Shown here: positions 40,955 through 53,289 of the stretch, piece by piece
Layout of the letters: every line of letters starts with the position of its first letter
How positions within the stretch are numbered: position 1 is the stretch's first letter
Source: Palaemon carinicauda
Lineage: Eukaryota > Arthropoda > Malacostraca > Decapoda > Palaemonidae
Assembly (NCBI RefSeq): GCF_036898095.1
Contig: NC_090731.1
Span: 142,058,105 to 142,122,104, forward strand
Direction: 5' to 3'
DNA length: 64,000 bases
Notes under the pieces: model-generated
Seen by the model: only the letters and a program-made list of their open reading frames with translations
What the model was told of the DNA's origin: nothing
The model's database searches: none
Made by a program: the position numbers and the translations under genes

Positions 40955-42335
40955 AGTATATATAATATGTACACGCTTTTAAGGCCTATCTTTTCTCGGA
41001 GACAATACTCTATGGCAAAACTGTTTGTCTTGTCTTCAAGGATAGAGTCCTAGGGGGTGAAGTTACCACTTGGCTGCTGTACCTATACAACATTTTGCTA
41101 TTTCAGTCGTTAAATTATGACAGTCATCAGGGCCAACTTACAAAAAAAACATATGTATAATGCTATATATTCATACAAACGAATGTAAGAAATCATACTA
41201 AATATTTTTCAAGAATTTGTTTCTGCTTATCTTATTCTGTACCACTGTATATGCTTGCTTGTATTATTGTTTTTTTCATTTAGTGGACATTTGAAGTCAT
41301 ATTTAGTATTGAAAAAAAAAAGTTGAAGGAATCTCGAACAGGCACTAAGACAGGAAGGCTTTCCATATCACAGAAATCTTCGGAATATAAACTTAGTGAA
41401 AGAATCTTATTCCAATATAGATAAAGTCTCTCATCATAGAAATTAAAATGATGGAAATCAAAATGTATAAGATTAAGGTATCAAAGACTAGAAAGCTCAT
41501 TGCAGGGTTTTGGAACACAATTGACACGTCTTTCATTAAAGTGTTTGGGATAGATACACTAGCTTCTTTAATAAGGAATTTGTTTTACATCGCTGTACTC
41601 GTATAAGGTTGTGAAGTAGAATATTAAGTTGGACACATATTCTCTTTATTGCTAACTCTACTGTACATAAATTTCAACTCGTCTGACTTGGCATAGTCTT
41701 CTCTGTCACAGCTAAGTCACAGTTTATCATTTTCATCGTCATCACTGTCATCTTCATCATTCTCATTCTGGTCTATATCAGGAAGACGTTCTTTTGACTT
41801 TCGTTTGTACCACCTGGAGGGCTCAATTTTTTATAAGTAAAGTGTATAGTTTGAATAGATAAATCTTAACTTTATTTTAATGACGTTACGTTTTCATATC
41901 TTTTTTAGTTCATGTTGTAACATTGAGTAATCTGGACACCATTTATACAAAGGTTCTTTTTCTTTCTATTGCTTTGTTACAGCTTTTTTCCATAAATCTA
42001 AATTTGTCAGTGATGCCTAGCTTGTTTATTCTTCCATCAGACAGCATATTGCCTTAAATATTTTGAATATTTAGTAGTTTATATTATTTATAATGATACA
42101 GTTATAACATTTCATATTTTCATCTTGGTTTAATGAGTAGCATTTGAAGCTCATCAGTAGAGGTGTGACCATATGCCCTAAAGATTTAGTCATTATGAAT
42201 TTGAATACTTCATGAATTAATCCCAGGCAATTTTCCGTAAATACTTTAGAAAGCAATTACATTAAGACAGTTCTGTTATTACATAGTAATCATCATATCT
42301 TAGCGCGCCAATGTCGAACGCACAGGAGGGCGTTG
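40955..42335. other. No gene seen
   Basis: AT-rich sequence with an ATC-rich patch near 41730-41765. Nothing recognised. Confidence 0.5.
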
Positions 42336-42344
42336 TCGTTTGTC

Positions 42345-42540
42345 TCTCTTCGGTTTTGATCTGAGCAATAAGGGTCCAGTGGGCACCCTCATAGGAGATG
42401 ATCAATTGTTTGTGGTGTTGCCCCACATGGGCATTCAGGGTTGGTGGCTAATACCCATTTGTGGCGGTTTTCTCCAGTTTTACCCACTTTTACCTTTGCT
42501 CTGTTTAGGGTTATCAAATCCTTCCTGGTGAGAGTTGTTC
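42345..42540 (-). pseudogene. LINE C-terminal fragment (post-RT Cys region), antisense
   Basis: The minus strand reads LTRKDLITLNRAKVKVGKTG then ENRHKWVLATNPECPCGATP and QTIDHLL. This is the R.G.....HRW.L....CxCG...T..H.L region that follows the reverse transcriptase in jockey/I/R1-group LINEs. A stop follows the HLL block. Confidence 0.75.
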
Positions 42541-43022
42541 CACTGGGCAGGCCTTCGTTTGGGCTGGGCAGCGCCTCATTGGATGGCCATCGGTCACCTT
42601 CCTGTCACTTCTCTACCCAATGTGTAGCTGCACGGATTGGTTCAAGTTGTGAAACTTCTAATCATCCACAAGCAATTCTAGTGTATACATATTTAGAGAT
42701 ATGTTTTATGAAAACTTCACATTTTTTTGATTGATCGTGTACGTGTACCCTTGCATTAATATTTTACGTATCATATTCGGGTTTTCATCAATTAAAAAAC
42801 TTTTACTTTTTAACTTGTTTCACTATTTTTCCCTTGTAATAAATTTTTATAGCAATTCAATACTAAGCGAGTAAGGAATGTCTTTGCTATTATCAACATG
42901 CAAAATGTTCTATTACCAAGTAAAGTACTTTCATTATCTTTCTATATGCTTTCCATATATAGGTAGATTTACGTATAATCTATGATAGATACAAATTGTA
43001 TTAGTTGTTTCCGTAATATATT

Positions 43023-43530
43023 GTAATCGGATAGCATAGTAGGTAGTAGGTTGGCCACGACACCAGCCACCCGTTGAGATACTACCACGAGAGAGTTATT
43101 GGGTCCTTTGACTGACCAGACAGTACTACATTGGATCCCTCTCTATATTTATGGTTCATTTTGTCTTTGTGTACTCATAGACCGAATAGTCTATTTTATT
43201 CTTTTTACATCCTCCATTGTCCTCATACACCTGACAACACTGAAATTGCCAAACAATTCTTCTTCGCTCAAGGTGTTTACTACTGCAATGTAATTGTTCA
43301 GTGGCTACATTCCTCTTGGCTAGGGTAGACCCTTTAGCTATGTTAGGCAGCTCTTCTAGGAGAAGGACACTCCAAAATCAAACCATTGTTCTCTAGTCTT
43401 GGGTAGTGCCATAGCTTCTGTGCCATGGTCTTCCACTGTCTTGAGATAGAGTTCTCTTGCTTAAAGGTACACTTAGCCACACTATTCTATCTTATTTCTA
43501 TTCTTCTTGTTTTGTTTTTTAAATGGTTTG
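43023..43530 (+). repeat. Probable dispersed repeat
   Basis: Begins GTAGGTAGTAGGTTGGCCAC and runs through CAACACTGAAATTGCCAAAC and GAGAAGGACACTCCAAAATC. I recall this as a high-copy decapod repeat linked to LINE 3' regions, but this is memory only. Its frames (43099-43328) are not conserved proteins. Confidence 0.5.
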
Positions 43531-46500
43531 TTTGGCAGGCTTAATAGAAGGGCCATGTGTGCCTGGTGGTTTATCAAGGGGTTATTTTTTTTTCCTTATC
43601 TGTTTCTTTATTCTTCTCACAAGTATTCGTTTTGAAAACCATCCTTACTGTCCTCTTTTCTGTTGAAGTGGCTATCCTGGAGGGTACTTGGCCTTGCATC
43701 ATGTATATTTCTGTGCTTATTTTTTTTTTTTTTTGTCATTATTGTTAACTTAGGTTTCAGTATGATGAATCTCTGTTATTGTTTTTAATTTGTATCCTGT
43801 CTGGGGACATTTAAGTTAAATTTGGGACCAGTACGTCCTAGATTTCGCCAGTGCCGTCTACTGTATTGTAATATTCGTATTCTGCATGCCGATGTTCACG
43901 ACCTTACAGTGGCGTCTAGACAAAATTATATTCTTTTATGGTAAGAAACTTTGGTTTCTGAAATGAGGCACTCATCTGAGCTCATTACTGGTTTTAAGAA
44001 GCCAGTAATTTTGAACTGCGATGCTATTCCTAGGGTAAGGGGAATGGCGGTATATATCATGACTGAGCACCCTGCTTCTCATAAGTCATGCTATGAATAT
44101 GAATGCAATGGGATTCTGGTAATAAAAGTTTGTGGCAGGAATAACAACTTCTATTTGTATTCGATCTACCAGAATCCAGCCATGATACAATAAGATGATA
44201 GAAAGGCCTCTTTCTTTTTTGTTGTTGATTTTAATGCTCATCATAGAGAGTAGTTAAATTTTTTCTCCCCTAATAATCGCCATAGATTAAGATGAAATTT
44301 GACTTGAAATAACTGTACTCTGCTTAGAGCTTTTACTCAGAGAGTTTATACTTTAACTGAAAAGGAATAAAATTTAATCATGAAATAAACCCTTTCTGGT
44401 ACAACCCAGGAACTTCAATCTGCACTCTTAGAGGCATAGCACTTCCTCCTTTACTAAACAAGATGGCTCTGTCACTCACTGTCCAAAGGAAAAGGTAACC
44501 CTTTTAATTGATGTGTTTGACAGTAAGCAGAGTAATGAGAAACTCAATCTTGCTCATTCCTGTTTTCCTGAGCCTAAACTAACTAACTTAGCATTTTGGT
44601 CTCGTGAAATTAAAGCTTTTTTGATGGAGCTTGATGTATGGAGGTGTAGATCCAAATGGTATTTTTTTTTCTATAAAGACTGCAGATTTCCTAGCTCCTA
44701 CATTATATGTTATTTTCCGCAAGTTTGAAAAAAAGAGGTTCCCTTTAGCACATTATGTAAAGGTGTTTGTGGTAGCTCGAATCCAGCTGATTACCACCCA
44801 CTTTCCCTAATTCCCATATTATCTAAAGTTTTTGAACGTCTTTTGGTAAAACATCGAAAAGATTTTCTGAAGGTAATCATCTGTTTCATAGTTTGCAGTT
44901 GGGCTTTCGTAAAGGCCTTAGAGCATTTGATACCCTTCTTACAATCTCTTATGCTGTACAAAAACCCCTTGATTGTGGTCAAGAAGTTCGTATAATTGGC
45001 CATGATTTTAGTTTTGCCTTTGACCATGTTAACCACGAGAACCTTGTTATCAAACTCAAATATTTGGGAGTGGTGGGTGTTTTCAATCTCAAACAGTTGA
45101 GAGTGGGTGGGTCATTTATTAGCATCATTATAGAATTTTAATTATGAGATCACAAAGGGTTCTTGCTCCACTACTTTTCATACTTTATACACATGACATG
45201 GTTTGGCCTAGAAAACAAAGTTTTTGCATATGCAGATGATGCTACTCTCTTTGCATCAATTACATCCTCTAAATGTTGATCTGGGGTTGCTGAATCCCTT
45301 AGAGATCTAGATAAAATGAGTGCATGGTGCAAATTATGTGGCATGAAGTTGATTCCTAGCAAAACTCAAAGTATGATTGTAAGTAGGTCGATTACAGTGG
45401 CTCAACATCCGGATCTCGGCATTGTAATGTTTCTTCAGCTCTATGACTTTTAATATATTAGGTATGATTCTTGATAGAAAATTTACTTTTGAAAAACGCG
45501 TTTGGGCAGTCTCTTTTTCAATTACAAAAAAAAAAAATGACTTAATGAGAAAGTCTTTTTAAGATTTTCGGTGATCGATCTATTCTGAAGAAGTATTTTA
45601 ATTCTTTCATTCTGTCTTGTTTCACGATTGTTCTCCTGTCCTGTCTTCAGCTGCTGACTCTCATCTTAATTTATTGGAAAGCAACTTACGGTCTATTTAA
45701 TTACTTATTCCTGATCTAGGCATTAATCTCTGGCGCCATCATTCTGTCAGTTTTTTTATGCATGTTGTATAAGATTTTTCATAATTCTTACCTTCATTTT
45801 TATTCAGATCTTCCCGAACAATACCATCCTGTTCGTAATACTAGGTCTGCAGTTAATTCTAATAGTCATTTCGGATAGAATGTAGTTTGTTGGGACAGGT
45901 GATATATTTCTTATTACTTGTCAAATCGTTTTTCCTTATGGGGTAAATGTTCTTTACTATGACCCGATATACCATAGTAGGAAGTTATTTTATCATTTTG
46001 AATAATAATATAATTTACCTTTACCACAACAATAATTTCTAAGTTCAGCCCGGTCCGAACGCAGGTGACAGGTAGCTCCTGCTTAGTTTCCAAACTTTCA
46101 TGATAGATGGAGCCTGTGTCGTCCCAGGCTAAGAATCGTTCGTTTTTATAATTCAATGCTGTCCCATCAATATACATTCATACCAAATTGTTAGGTAGGG
46201 GAAAGGTTGTTATAATACGCCGTTCGCTGAGGCCATAGCCAAGTTACTCGATCATAAAATTTCTCACAAGCATTGCGTCCTACCTGACTATAATAACAGC
46301 CTATCAGCTGGTGGCGCAAGCCTGAACACTTATTGACGTTCAGATTTATGATTTCGCTAATCCCAACAATCTACATTCTTAACCTCTTGTTAAGATTATA
46401 GTTCGTTGGGACACGTTCTGAAATTATGATGAACACAAATTTATTATATATACAACCAAAGGTTAGGTTAGCCAACATCTAGTTAAGATATCTCGGTAGA

Positions 46501-46831
46501 TTAAGCCAGTGTCAAACGAATCACCCGAACTAACCCTTTGTTTCCATGCCCTTGTAGGCCTACTTTTATTGGCCGCGGGATTTTAAAATTTTTTAACCCC
46601 CCCCCCCAACCCAAGATTGACCTGAACGAGGTCGGCCTTTCCAACGCTAACCGCCGTAATGGACAGATGTGTTCCGTAAAGTTTTTCTTTGAGCGCTGTT
46701 GTTCAGTTTATTACTCATATAGGTCAGCTTGATGCATTGAAGACAATAAGGTTTTTCGACCTACGGGACTTTACTTGAGTTACTCCAGAATTTTTTCATT
46801 TTTTATTTCGAGAAGGGCTCTTAGGTGATTT

Positions 46832-47255
46832 TAGGGGTGTCCCTGTGAAAAGTGTAAAATTGGTGATGTTGCCCTTATGCGTGATGGCCGCATTGTGCAC
46901 ACTGGCCAATGCATATTCAATTGGAGGTGTAGGAACCGCCAGTGTTGCAAAAAATTCACAATGTGGCAGGGCTCATTCTTCGAGCGCTCACACCTCGAAG
47001 AACGTGAGATTATTCTCCTCACATGTTGTTGGGTTGAACGTTGGGCTCAAGACATGTCACGAAGAGGGAAAAGATTGCTTCTCACACTCTTGTTGACTGA
47101 TATAGCTTTTGCCAAGAAGTGTGTGAACAGGTTTTGATTTTGGACAAGAAAATTGGCAGACCAGGGCACATTGTGGAAGTGGATTAGAGTAAGTTCAGTA
47201 AGAGGAAGTATAACCCCGGAAGAGGTTGAAGGCGCAAGAACCCAAGGATTTAGAC
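46832..47255 (+). pseudogene. Merlin (ISXO2/IS1016-like) transposase, N-terminal remnant
   Basis: One frame reads CPCEKCKIGDVALMRDGRIV, then an FNWRCRNRQCCKKF block, MWQGSFFERSHLEEREIILL and a Trp-rich helix. A CxxCxxC zinc-ribbon, WRCR and W.GSFFE.S.L are the N-terminal signature of IS1016/ISXO2-type and Merlin transposases, which cut and paste DNA through a DDE catalytic core. After a stop at about 47135 a shifted frame resembles KIG.PGHIVEVD(stop)SKF.KRKYN, where the family has VEIDE: only the first catalytic Asp region survives and the Glu codon is a stop. The remaining core is absent, so the copy cannot be active. Confidence 0.8.
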
Positions 47256-47578
47256 TTTAGCGACTACAAATATTAAGGTAATCCTGAGTAACTTTTTTAT
47301 TTTTACTATGTGGTTAAGATATAATTTAGAGTGCTGCCCATAGCTTTTTTTGTGTAAGAGAGAGACTTACAGAGGGAGTCAGGGGGCTTGCCCCCAGCTA
47401 GGGGTTGTAACTTGGGAACTACTAGGTTAGGTTAAGTGGGTTTGTGGTGTTTGTATGATAGGTCATTAGGAAGGTAAGTACACTGCTTGTAGGTCAGGTT
47501 AGGGGGGGGGGGGTAGTTTGGGTTAGTTGTTGTCCATTTTTCTGTACGTTTCCGACATTCATGCGCCGAGTGGTCCTT

Positions 47579-47861
47579 GTATGTAGATTGTTGAGACAAG
47601 CATTTACAAATTTAGTGAAATCATTATTTCATTCTGTTAAACTTCCGATAAAAAAGTTGATAGGTGATGATTTTTACTCTATTTCCTGGCGATCGCGACC
47701 CTGTCCTAGTATGTAGTTTGTTGGGACAAGCATTTACAAAACTAGTGAATTTAATATTATTTCATTCTGCAATCATTCCATTGAAAAAGAGCCGATTTCG
47801 GACATTTTTAATTCGATTTTCTGGCGGTCCCAGACCTGTTCCAACAAACTACAAAGGCTCC
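47579..47861. repeat. Repeated terminal module of the Merlin-like element
   Basis: Two direct copies, starting near 47579 and 47701, each run TGTAG(A/T)TTGTTG(A/G)GACAAGCATTTAC, then TTATTTCATTCTG, then TCTGGCG(A/G)TC. The second ends in the true right terminus. Confidence 0.8.
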
Positions 47862-48420
47862 ATCATTTCTTCTCCATCATGAGGCCCAATACTATAAATT
47901 ATTCAAGACGATTTATTCCAGCTATGACCAAGTTGTGGAATGATCTTCCTATTCAGGTAGTTAAATTGGTGGAAATTCAAAAGTTCAAGGTTGCAGCTAA
48001 TTTTTTTTTTTATGTTGAAGAGGCTGCCTTAAGTCATTTTATAGCTTATATGTGAAAAAAACTATTTAATTGATGTTACTGTTCTTAAAATCTTTTATTT
48101 TAATTGTTCATTACTTCTTTTATAGTTTATTTATTTCCTTATTTCTTTTCCCTATTGATCTATTCTTCCCTATTAGAACCCTTAGGCTTATAGCATCCTT
48201 CGTTTCCAACTAGGTTTGTAGCTTATTTAGTAATATTAATGATAATGATAATATTGGATACTGTACATGTCTTTCGATGCATTAACGGAAAGAATATATA
48301 GAAATATATTAGAGTATGCTGCAATCGTTTTCTATGACTACTAATGATAAAAGAAAACGGATGTTTTGGTAGACTATACCAGAAGCAAAGGTTTCACCTG
48401 TTGGTGTTAACTTGATGTTG

Positions 48421-48423
<3 letters not shown>

Positions 48424-48501
<78 letters not shown>

Positions 48502-48545
48502 ATGTATGTATGTATGTATGTATGTATGTATGTATGTATATATAT
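48424..48545. repeat. (TA)n(GTAT)n microsatellite
   Basis: TA from about 48426 to 48497, then nine GTAT repeats to about 48540. Confidence 0.97.
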
Positions 48546-48549
48546 ACCT

Positions 48550-49580
48550 ACACACAAGCCAAACTTAAATAAGAAAAAATTGTTCCAAAATATGGTTAAA
48601 GGGGACAGAAAATTGAAATAACATTGCATTGATTCTTGAATTTGTAATAGTTGAAGTATTTGCAGTAAGCAGAGGTATATTGTAATCGGATATCATAAAT
48701 ATACATAATTGTCTTTGTAAAAATATACTGAGTTATTGAAGAATAGATTAATGGGTCAACCACACAGAAGGAAAAATATTAATTAATCATTAGGCTAGGG
48801 GGGGGGGGAATACCATTTTACATATCATTACAGAAGAGATGAAGACATAAAACAGAAAAAAGTACGTATAATCCTCATCTTGAATTACAAAGTAAGACTC
48901 TGGCGTCTTTGCATAGGCAAAAACTTATATTTAGCCCAACCATCTGGCTTTAACATTTAAAGGTTTTTAAAACTTACTAGTGTTTATCATCACTTTGAAA
49001 ATTTAATATCTCAAATGCATTTCCCTATGATATTAAGGAATTTCACACCTTTCATTTTTCATTTCGAAAAAAAATTCATGGTTTCTCTGGAGATCGATTA
49101 GATTTCATTAATGTGTACATGTATATTTATCTTTATCATATATAAATAGACACAGGACAACTCTAAAACCTTTGGCTTATATTTCACCAATATGATAAAA
49201 TTTCAATAGTAAACAGATCATCGTTTAGATAATAGGATACAGCTGAAATGGAGCTTTTCTATGTATTATTCATACGTTATTACAGTAGTTGTCTTGATCA
49301 TCAATAAGATATTAACTCATCTAGGATTTCAGTTAGTAGTAAAACATAATTGCACAATAGTTTCCATTGAAACGGTTTATGTAACTATTCAATTAGATTA
49401 TTGGATCATAGTTTTCTTGGTTGTGTCCTTGTTTTTATCTTTCGGTAAGTAATTCTTTAGCACAATGATCAAATGAGAATTTTTGATTGTAGAAACCCCG
49501 CTAAATCTTCATCTAATATGTATAAAGAGTTTATCATTTTGATTTAGTCCCGAAAATTTAATTTTCTTTCGTATCCATTT
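48550..49580. other. No gene seen
   Basis: G-run at about 48801-48808; short hydrophobic frame at 49261-49452 without recognisable features. Confidence 0.5.
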
Positions 49581-49584
49581 AAAA

Positions 49585-49735
49585 CATAGCTGAGGACTAT
49601 GAAGTGTAAAGTGGGAGATGATGAATGGAGAAGTAGGCCCTATTGATTTAAAAGCTCAAGATAGAGACGACTGGCGAAATCGTAATGAGGCCCTTTGCGT
49701 CAATAGGCGTAGGAGGAAATGATGATGATAATAAA
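49585..49735 (+). mobile_element. RTE-like LINE 3' end, copy 1
   Basis: The + strand reads ...KAQDRDDWRNRNEALCVNRR-type residues (with a shift) from AGCTCAAGATAGAGACGACT and CCCTTTGCGTCAATAGGCGT, ending in a (GAT)n tail. This short C-terminal motif plus GAT tail is shared with 51966-52218. Confidence 0.65.
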
Positions 49736-49739
49736 GAAA

Positions 49740-50985
49740 ACCGTTCACGTATCCTCGAAATTTCAAAACTTAGTACTTCTTATGCAGTTCATTGAAATCC
49801 GTTTATACCAAATTATAATCAATTGTTTAAAGCGCCCAGACTGATGCAATTGAAAACAAATATGACCTCGGGGGAGATGTTATGGGAGGAGGTAGTAGAT
49901 ACGTATGCTACCAAATAACGAGTTTAGTTACATGTCAAAATTTCGATGAATTTCCAATATTCGAGTTACATAAAACCTGAAGTTACAGCGCGGTAAAACC
50001 TGATTCTTACAAAAACACGCTTTAGAAAACATAGTTTGGTCAAGAACAATTATCATAGACTATGTGACTTCATTGACTCTCCATGTCAGATGAGTATATG
50101 CTATATTGAATTTGATACCAAGGTCTTGGTAAATCTAATTATTTGGTATTACCCTTAATCTTAACAGACTCAAAAGGGTTGGAAAATGTTGTGGCTGTGA
50201 TATAGGTAAGCCTCTTGACCTTCCAATGATGCATTGAATTAACTAATCATTAATCTTAAAACGATGAACTTAGTGCACTTAATTGCTGGGGAATTATGGT
50301 CATAATAAACACTGAAAAAAGGATAGGCCTCGTACAATATAACCAACATTTATCAAAAGCATAACCGTAGTGTGTCCATGCCAGAACTAGCGTATGTCCG
50401 GGACATTACCGTGATCCGCCGCTGAAAAGTCCGTGTGGATGAGATTCCGTGTTTCAACATTAGTCTCTCCGAATGGCATCTGCCACTATCTGTAACTTTA
50501 TTCGTGGCTCCCGTACTCTCTCCGGCGATGGAAACCCTATACATGCACACTTCTCTATGATAACCTAAATTTCGATGTTTATTTGTATATTTGCTGATTG
50601 CAGAATAATTTTTGAAAGGTTTGCTTGATTTTCATCTAAACAACGGAAAAATTCTTTCTATTCACTGTGAAGTGATTATTGTAAAATTTAGAAAAAGTCT
50701 GTTTTGTTTTATTATTTTACTTTGAATAATAGTAAAGCTCTTATATTCTATGTGTAAAACAGCTTTATCTTTATTGTGAAGTGATTATATAATTGCGTAA
50801 TAATTCGACGATACATATAAAAAGATGAAAAACTACTCGTCAGTAATAACGGACTTAAGTTATACAGAAATGTTAAGAAAATAAGTTTGTTTGTTTCCTT
50901 TGACACAAGAAATCTATTATAATGTGTAATTATAAGGCATACGATGAACAAAAAACTTATCATCCGATTACAAAAGAAACAGATT
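49740..50985. other. No confident gene; GC-richer block 50350-50545
   Basis: The block has an open minus frame (MCMYRVSIAGESTGATNKVT...) with mixed codon use, but no domain, splice context or relatives that I recognise. The remainder is AT-rich. Confidence 0.3.
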
Positions 50986-50987
50986 TC

Positions 50988-50989
<2 letters not shown>

Positions 50990-51061
<72 letters not shown>

Positions 51062-51137
51062 ACTTTTGTTTTCTTCTTCATGATGTAAGTAGGCTACTCG
51101 TTCTTTTTATAGTGGCTTAGGCTAAGTCTATAAATAT

Positions 51138-51197
<60 letters not shown>
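50990..51197. repeat. Two (GA)n microsatellites
   Basis: GA at about 50992-51060 and 51139-51197. Confidence 0.98.
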
Positions 51198-51198
<1 letters not shown>

Positions 51199-51516
51199 GT
51201 AATGTAAATTCAATAGGCAAATACGTTCATTCATTCGTTATTCTGCTGCTTCACCTTAAGTGTGACTATGAACAGGTTAATTCCGGTTTTTTGGTATTTC
51301 AGAGGCTTGGAAATAGGAAAAAAAGCACTTCCCTTTTACGAATCAAATACTGCGTAGAATGTCAATGCATGAAATAACCACACAAGGCTAACTTCTACTG
51401 GCGAACACAATGAACAATGCCAGTAGGAAATATGCGCGTATAAAAGAAATAAAAGTATTTTATACTATTGATAAGAGCATTTCTAAATGTAAATTTCTTT
51501 CTGTTTTATAACTTAG

Positions 51517-51518
<2 letters not shown>

Positions 51519-51573
<55 letters not shown>

Positions 51574-51576
51574 ACA

Positions 51577-51640
<64 letters not shown>
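51519..51640. repeat. (CT)n(TA)n compound microsatellite
   Basis: CT at 51519-51571 and TA at about 51580-51639. Confidence 0.98.
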
Positions 51641-51643
<3 letters not shown>

Positions 51644-51739
51644 TTATATATGTGAAAGGAAAGCAAATATTTTTACCATAGGTAAGAGAATTTGTAAATA
51701 GTAATTCTGATTTATTTTTTTTTTCTGTTTACATTTAAA

Positions 51740-51742
<3 letters not shown>

Positions 51743-51808
<66 letters not shown>
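51743..51808. repeat. (CT)n microsatellite
   Basis: About 66 bp of CT. Confidence 0.98.
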
Positions 51809-51810
<2 letters not shown>

Positions 51811-51961
51811 GTGTTTAATCGATCAAATCACAAGAAAACAATAGTAAAAATGTATCAAATTGGTTTTGTTAAATTTACTCTTCTACTCAAATGAATACAC
51901 ACGATAACCATTGAATTAGATATAATTTTTATCTATCATATTTTGTTTCACATATTCATAA

Positions 51962-52215
51962 CAATGCGCAGATGGAGATAGTGTGGGCATGTTCTTCGCA
52001 CTCCTCAGGAGAGATTAGTTCTCAAAAAATTTCAAATGGGTTCCACAAGACACCAGAAGAGTTATAAGACCCAGGCCTACATGGCTGAGGACTATGAAGA
52101 GTGAAGTTAGGATATGATGAATGGCGAATTACTGATTTAAAAGCTCAAGATGAGACAACTGGCGAAATGTAACCGAGGCCCTTTGCGTCAATGGGTGTAG
52201 GAGAGGATGATGATG

Positions 52216-52218
<3 letters not shown>
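51962..52218 (+). mobile_element. RTE-like LINE 3' end, copy 2
   Basis: With frame shifts the + strand resembles R.W.Y.GH.LRTP.ERLVLK, then FQMGSTRHQKSYKTQAYMAE and ...LCVN/SMGV..., the end of an endonuclease/RT LINE. It ends in GATGATGAT, which passes straight into the TA array at 52219. Confidence 0.65.

Positions 52219-52280
<62 letters not shown>
52219..52280. repeat. (TA)n microsatellite at a LINE tail
   Basis: About 62 bp of TA abutting a GAT tail. Confidence 0.97.
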
Positions 52281-52282
<2 letters not shown>

Positions 52283-52762
52283 ATAATAAAGATTACATAA
52301 CTTTTGAACATGCTATATCCATTAATGTTTGTTGCCCTAAACTCCATAGACAAAAATGCCATTTTTTTCTTATTCATACTCAACCTGTGTTCCACTATTA
52401 ATGCATCTAATCCGGGCTATATCGCAGTTTACGTACTCCCTGCGTACTCTCTTCGTGGTATAATAGACAAAATTCCATACTTATTCCGGACTGCCACACT
52501 CTTGCGTAGATGTGATCGAGGTATAATATTACTCTAAATCTGGAAACAGGTTGTAAAACCTTTTCAGAAACAGTGAAAACATATCAAGTCCATTCATATT
52601 ACAATTGATATTTAATGATATCGGTATGTTTCTCCTTGTAATATATAGGATAGAAAATTGTTCTATAGCAAGCACAAAGTATATATTTAGTGTTGCTCAA
52701 AGGATTGAGAAAGTATTGTAAAACAGAGCAGATAAAAAAAAAAAAACATATACGGTACAGGG

Positions 52763-53121
52763 ATGAAGAAAAAGACGTTGAGCTTTTCAGAGATAGGATT
52801 GAAACCAGAATTGAGATTTATGGATCAGGAAGACGAGCGACTAACCGTTTTAGAAGATCACACTAGGGTCACAAAAAGAAGATTCAAGGCAAGAATGGAT
52901 CTTGAAAGAACTTCAGTTCCATTACGTCTCTTTAAAGATATTAACCTTAACTAGGAGGTCAATGGTTTCACTCAAAGAAGCTGTCGAGATATATCAATTC
53001 CCTGAGCTTACCGGACTAAAACTGGGACTTGAACTAGAATACAGGGAATTAAGACAACTGCTAGTTGGTGGAAGATGGATTAGCAAACTTAAACAAAATA
53101 AAAGGGGTTATTGTGGAAATT
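52763..53121 (+). pseudogene. Two overlapping frames of one possible broken ORF (unrecognised)
   Basis: Frame A (52763-52951) gives a charged peptide, MKKKTLSFSEIGLKPELRFM...; frame B (52902-53121) gives ...EIYQFPELTGLKLGLELEYR... Both share the same polar, Glu/Lys/Leu-rich style, so a single frameshift could have split one ORF. No family recognised; a mobile-element ORF1 remnant is one option. Confidence 0.25.
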
Positions 53122-53248
53122 AAAAGGCTGACAAACTCTCTACTATGGTTTGAGGGTACTATGGTGTGTTATAACTCGAGAGCAATCTATTCATCTATAA
53201 TAAAGTGAAAAAAATCTTCTAAAGTGAATTAGGAAAGTAATAATCAAA

Positions 53249-53287
<39 letters not shown>
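53249..53287. repeat. (AGT)n microsatellite
   Basis: About 39 bp of AGT. Confidence 0.95.
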
Positions 53288-53289
53288 GA

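Larger units (their letters stand above)
45873..47861 (+). mobile_element. Merlin-like DNA transposon inserted in the LINE
   Basis: A 1989-bp insertion. Its ends are inverted: GGA + 5 variable bases + TGTAGTTTGTTGGGACAGG at the left, and the inverse of GGA + 5 bases + TGTAGTTTGTTGGAACAGG at the right. The flanks are GTCATTTC (45865-45872) and ATCATTTC (47862-47869), an 8-bp target duplication with one change. Merlin elements are known to make 8-9 bp duplications. The interior carries the start of a Merlin/ISXO2-type transposase (46840-47250). Confidence 0.85.
43825..48247 (+). pseudogene. Jockey/CR1-like LINE (endonuclease + RT), decayed and interrupted
   Basis: Order of pieces: an APE-type endonuclease region (about 43850-44260) with LYCNIRILHADVHDLTVASR, then MAVYIMTEHPASH, VIKVCGRNNNFYLYSIYQNP and (D)FNAHHRE. 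Next comes reverse transcriptase (about 44780-45860) with LQLGFRKG, FSFAFDHVNHENLVIKLKYL, AYADDATLFA at about 45227 and WCKLCGMKLIPSKTQSMIVS. The 3' end resumes after the Merlin-like insertion at 47870 and finishes in CCTTAGGCTTATAGCATCC and an AAT-rich tail. Many stops and frameshifts make it non-functional. It is the longest LINE copy in the window and the same family as 15165, 34416, 63325 and 63597. Confidence 0.85.

Noticed and set aside
42340..42734. Plus-strand frames of 63 and 97 residues
   Set aside because: They lie opposite the antisense LINE C-terminal region, whose conserved Cys/His motif shows the true coding strand.
43099..43328. Hydrophobic membrane-protein-like frames
   Set aside because: They sit in a probable dispersed repeat, overlap each other in two frames and lack conserved features.
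46845..47096. Small secreted protein with signal peptide-like start (MKSVKLVMLPLCVMAALCTL)
   Set aside because: It is an out-of-frame shadow of the Merlin-type transposase region, whose zinc-ribbon frame has the conserved residues.
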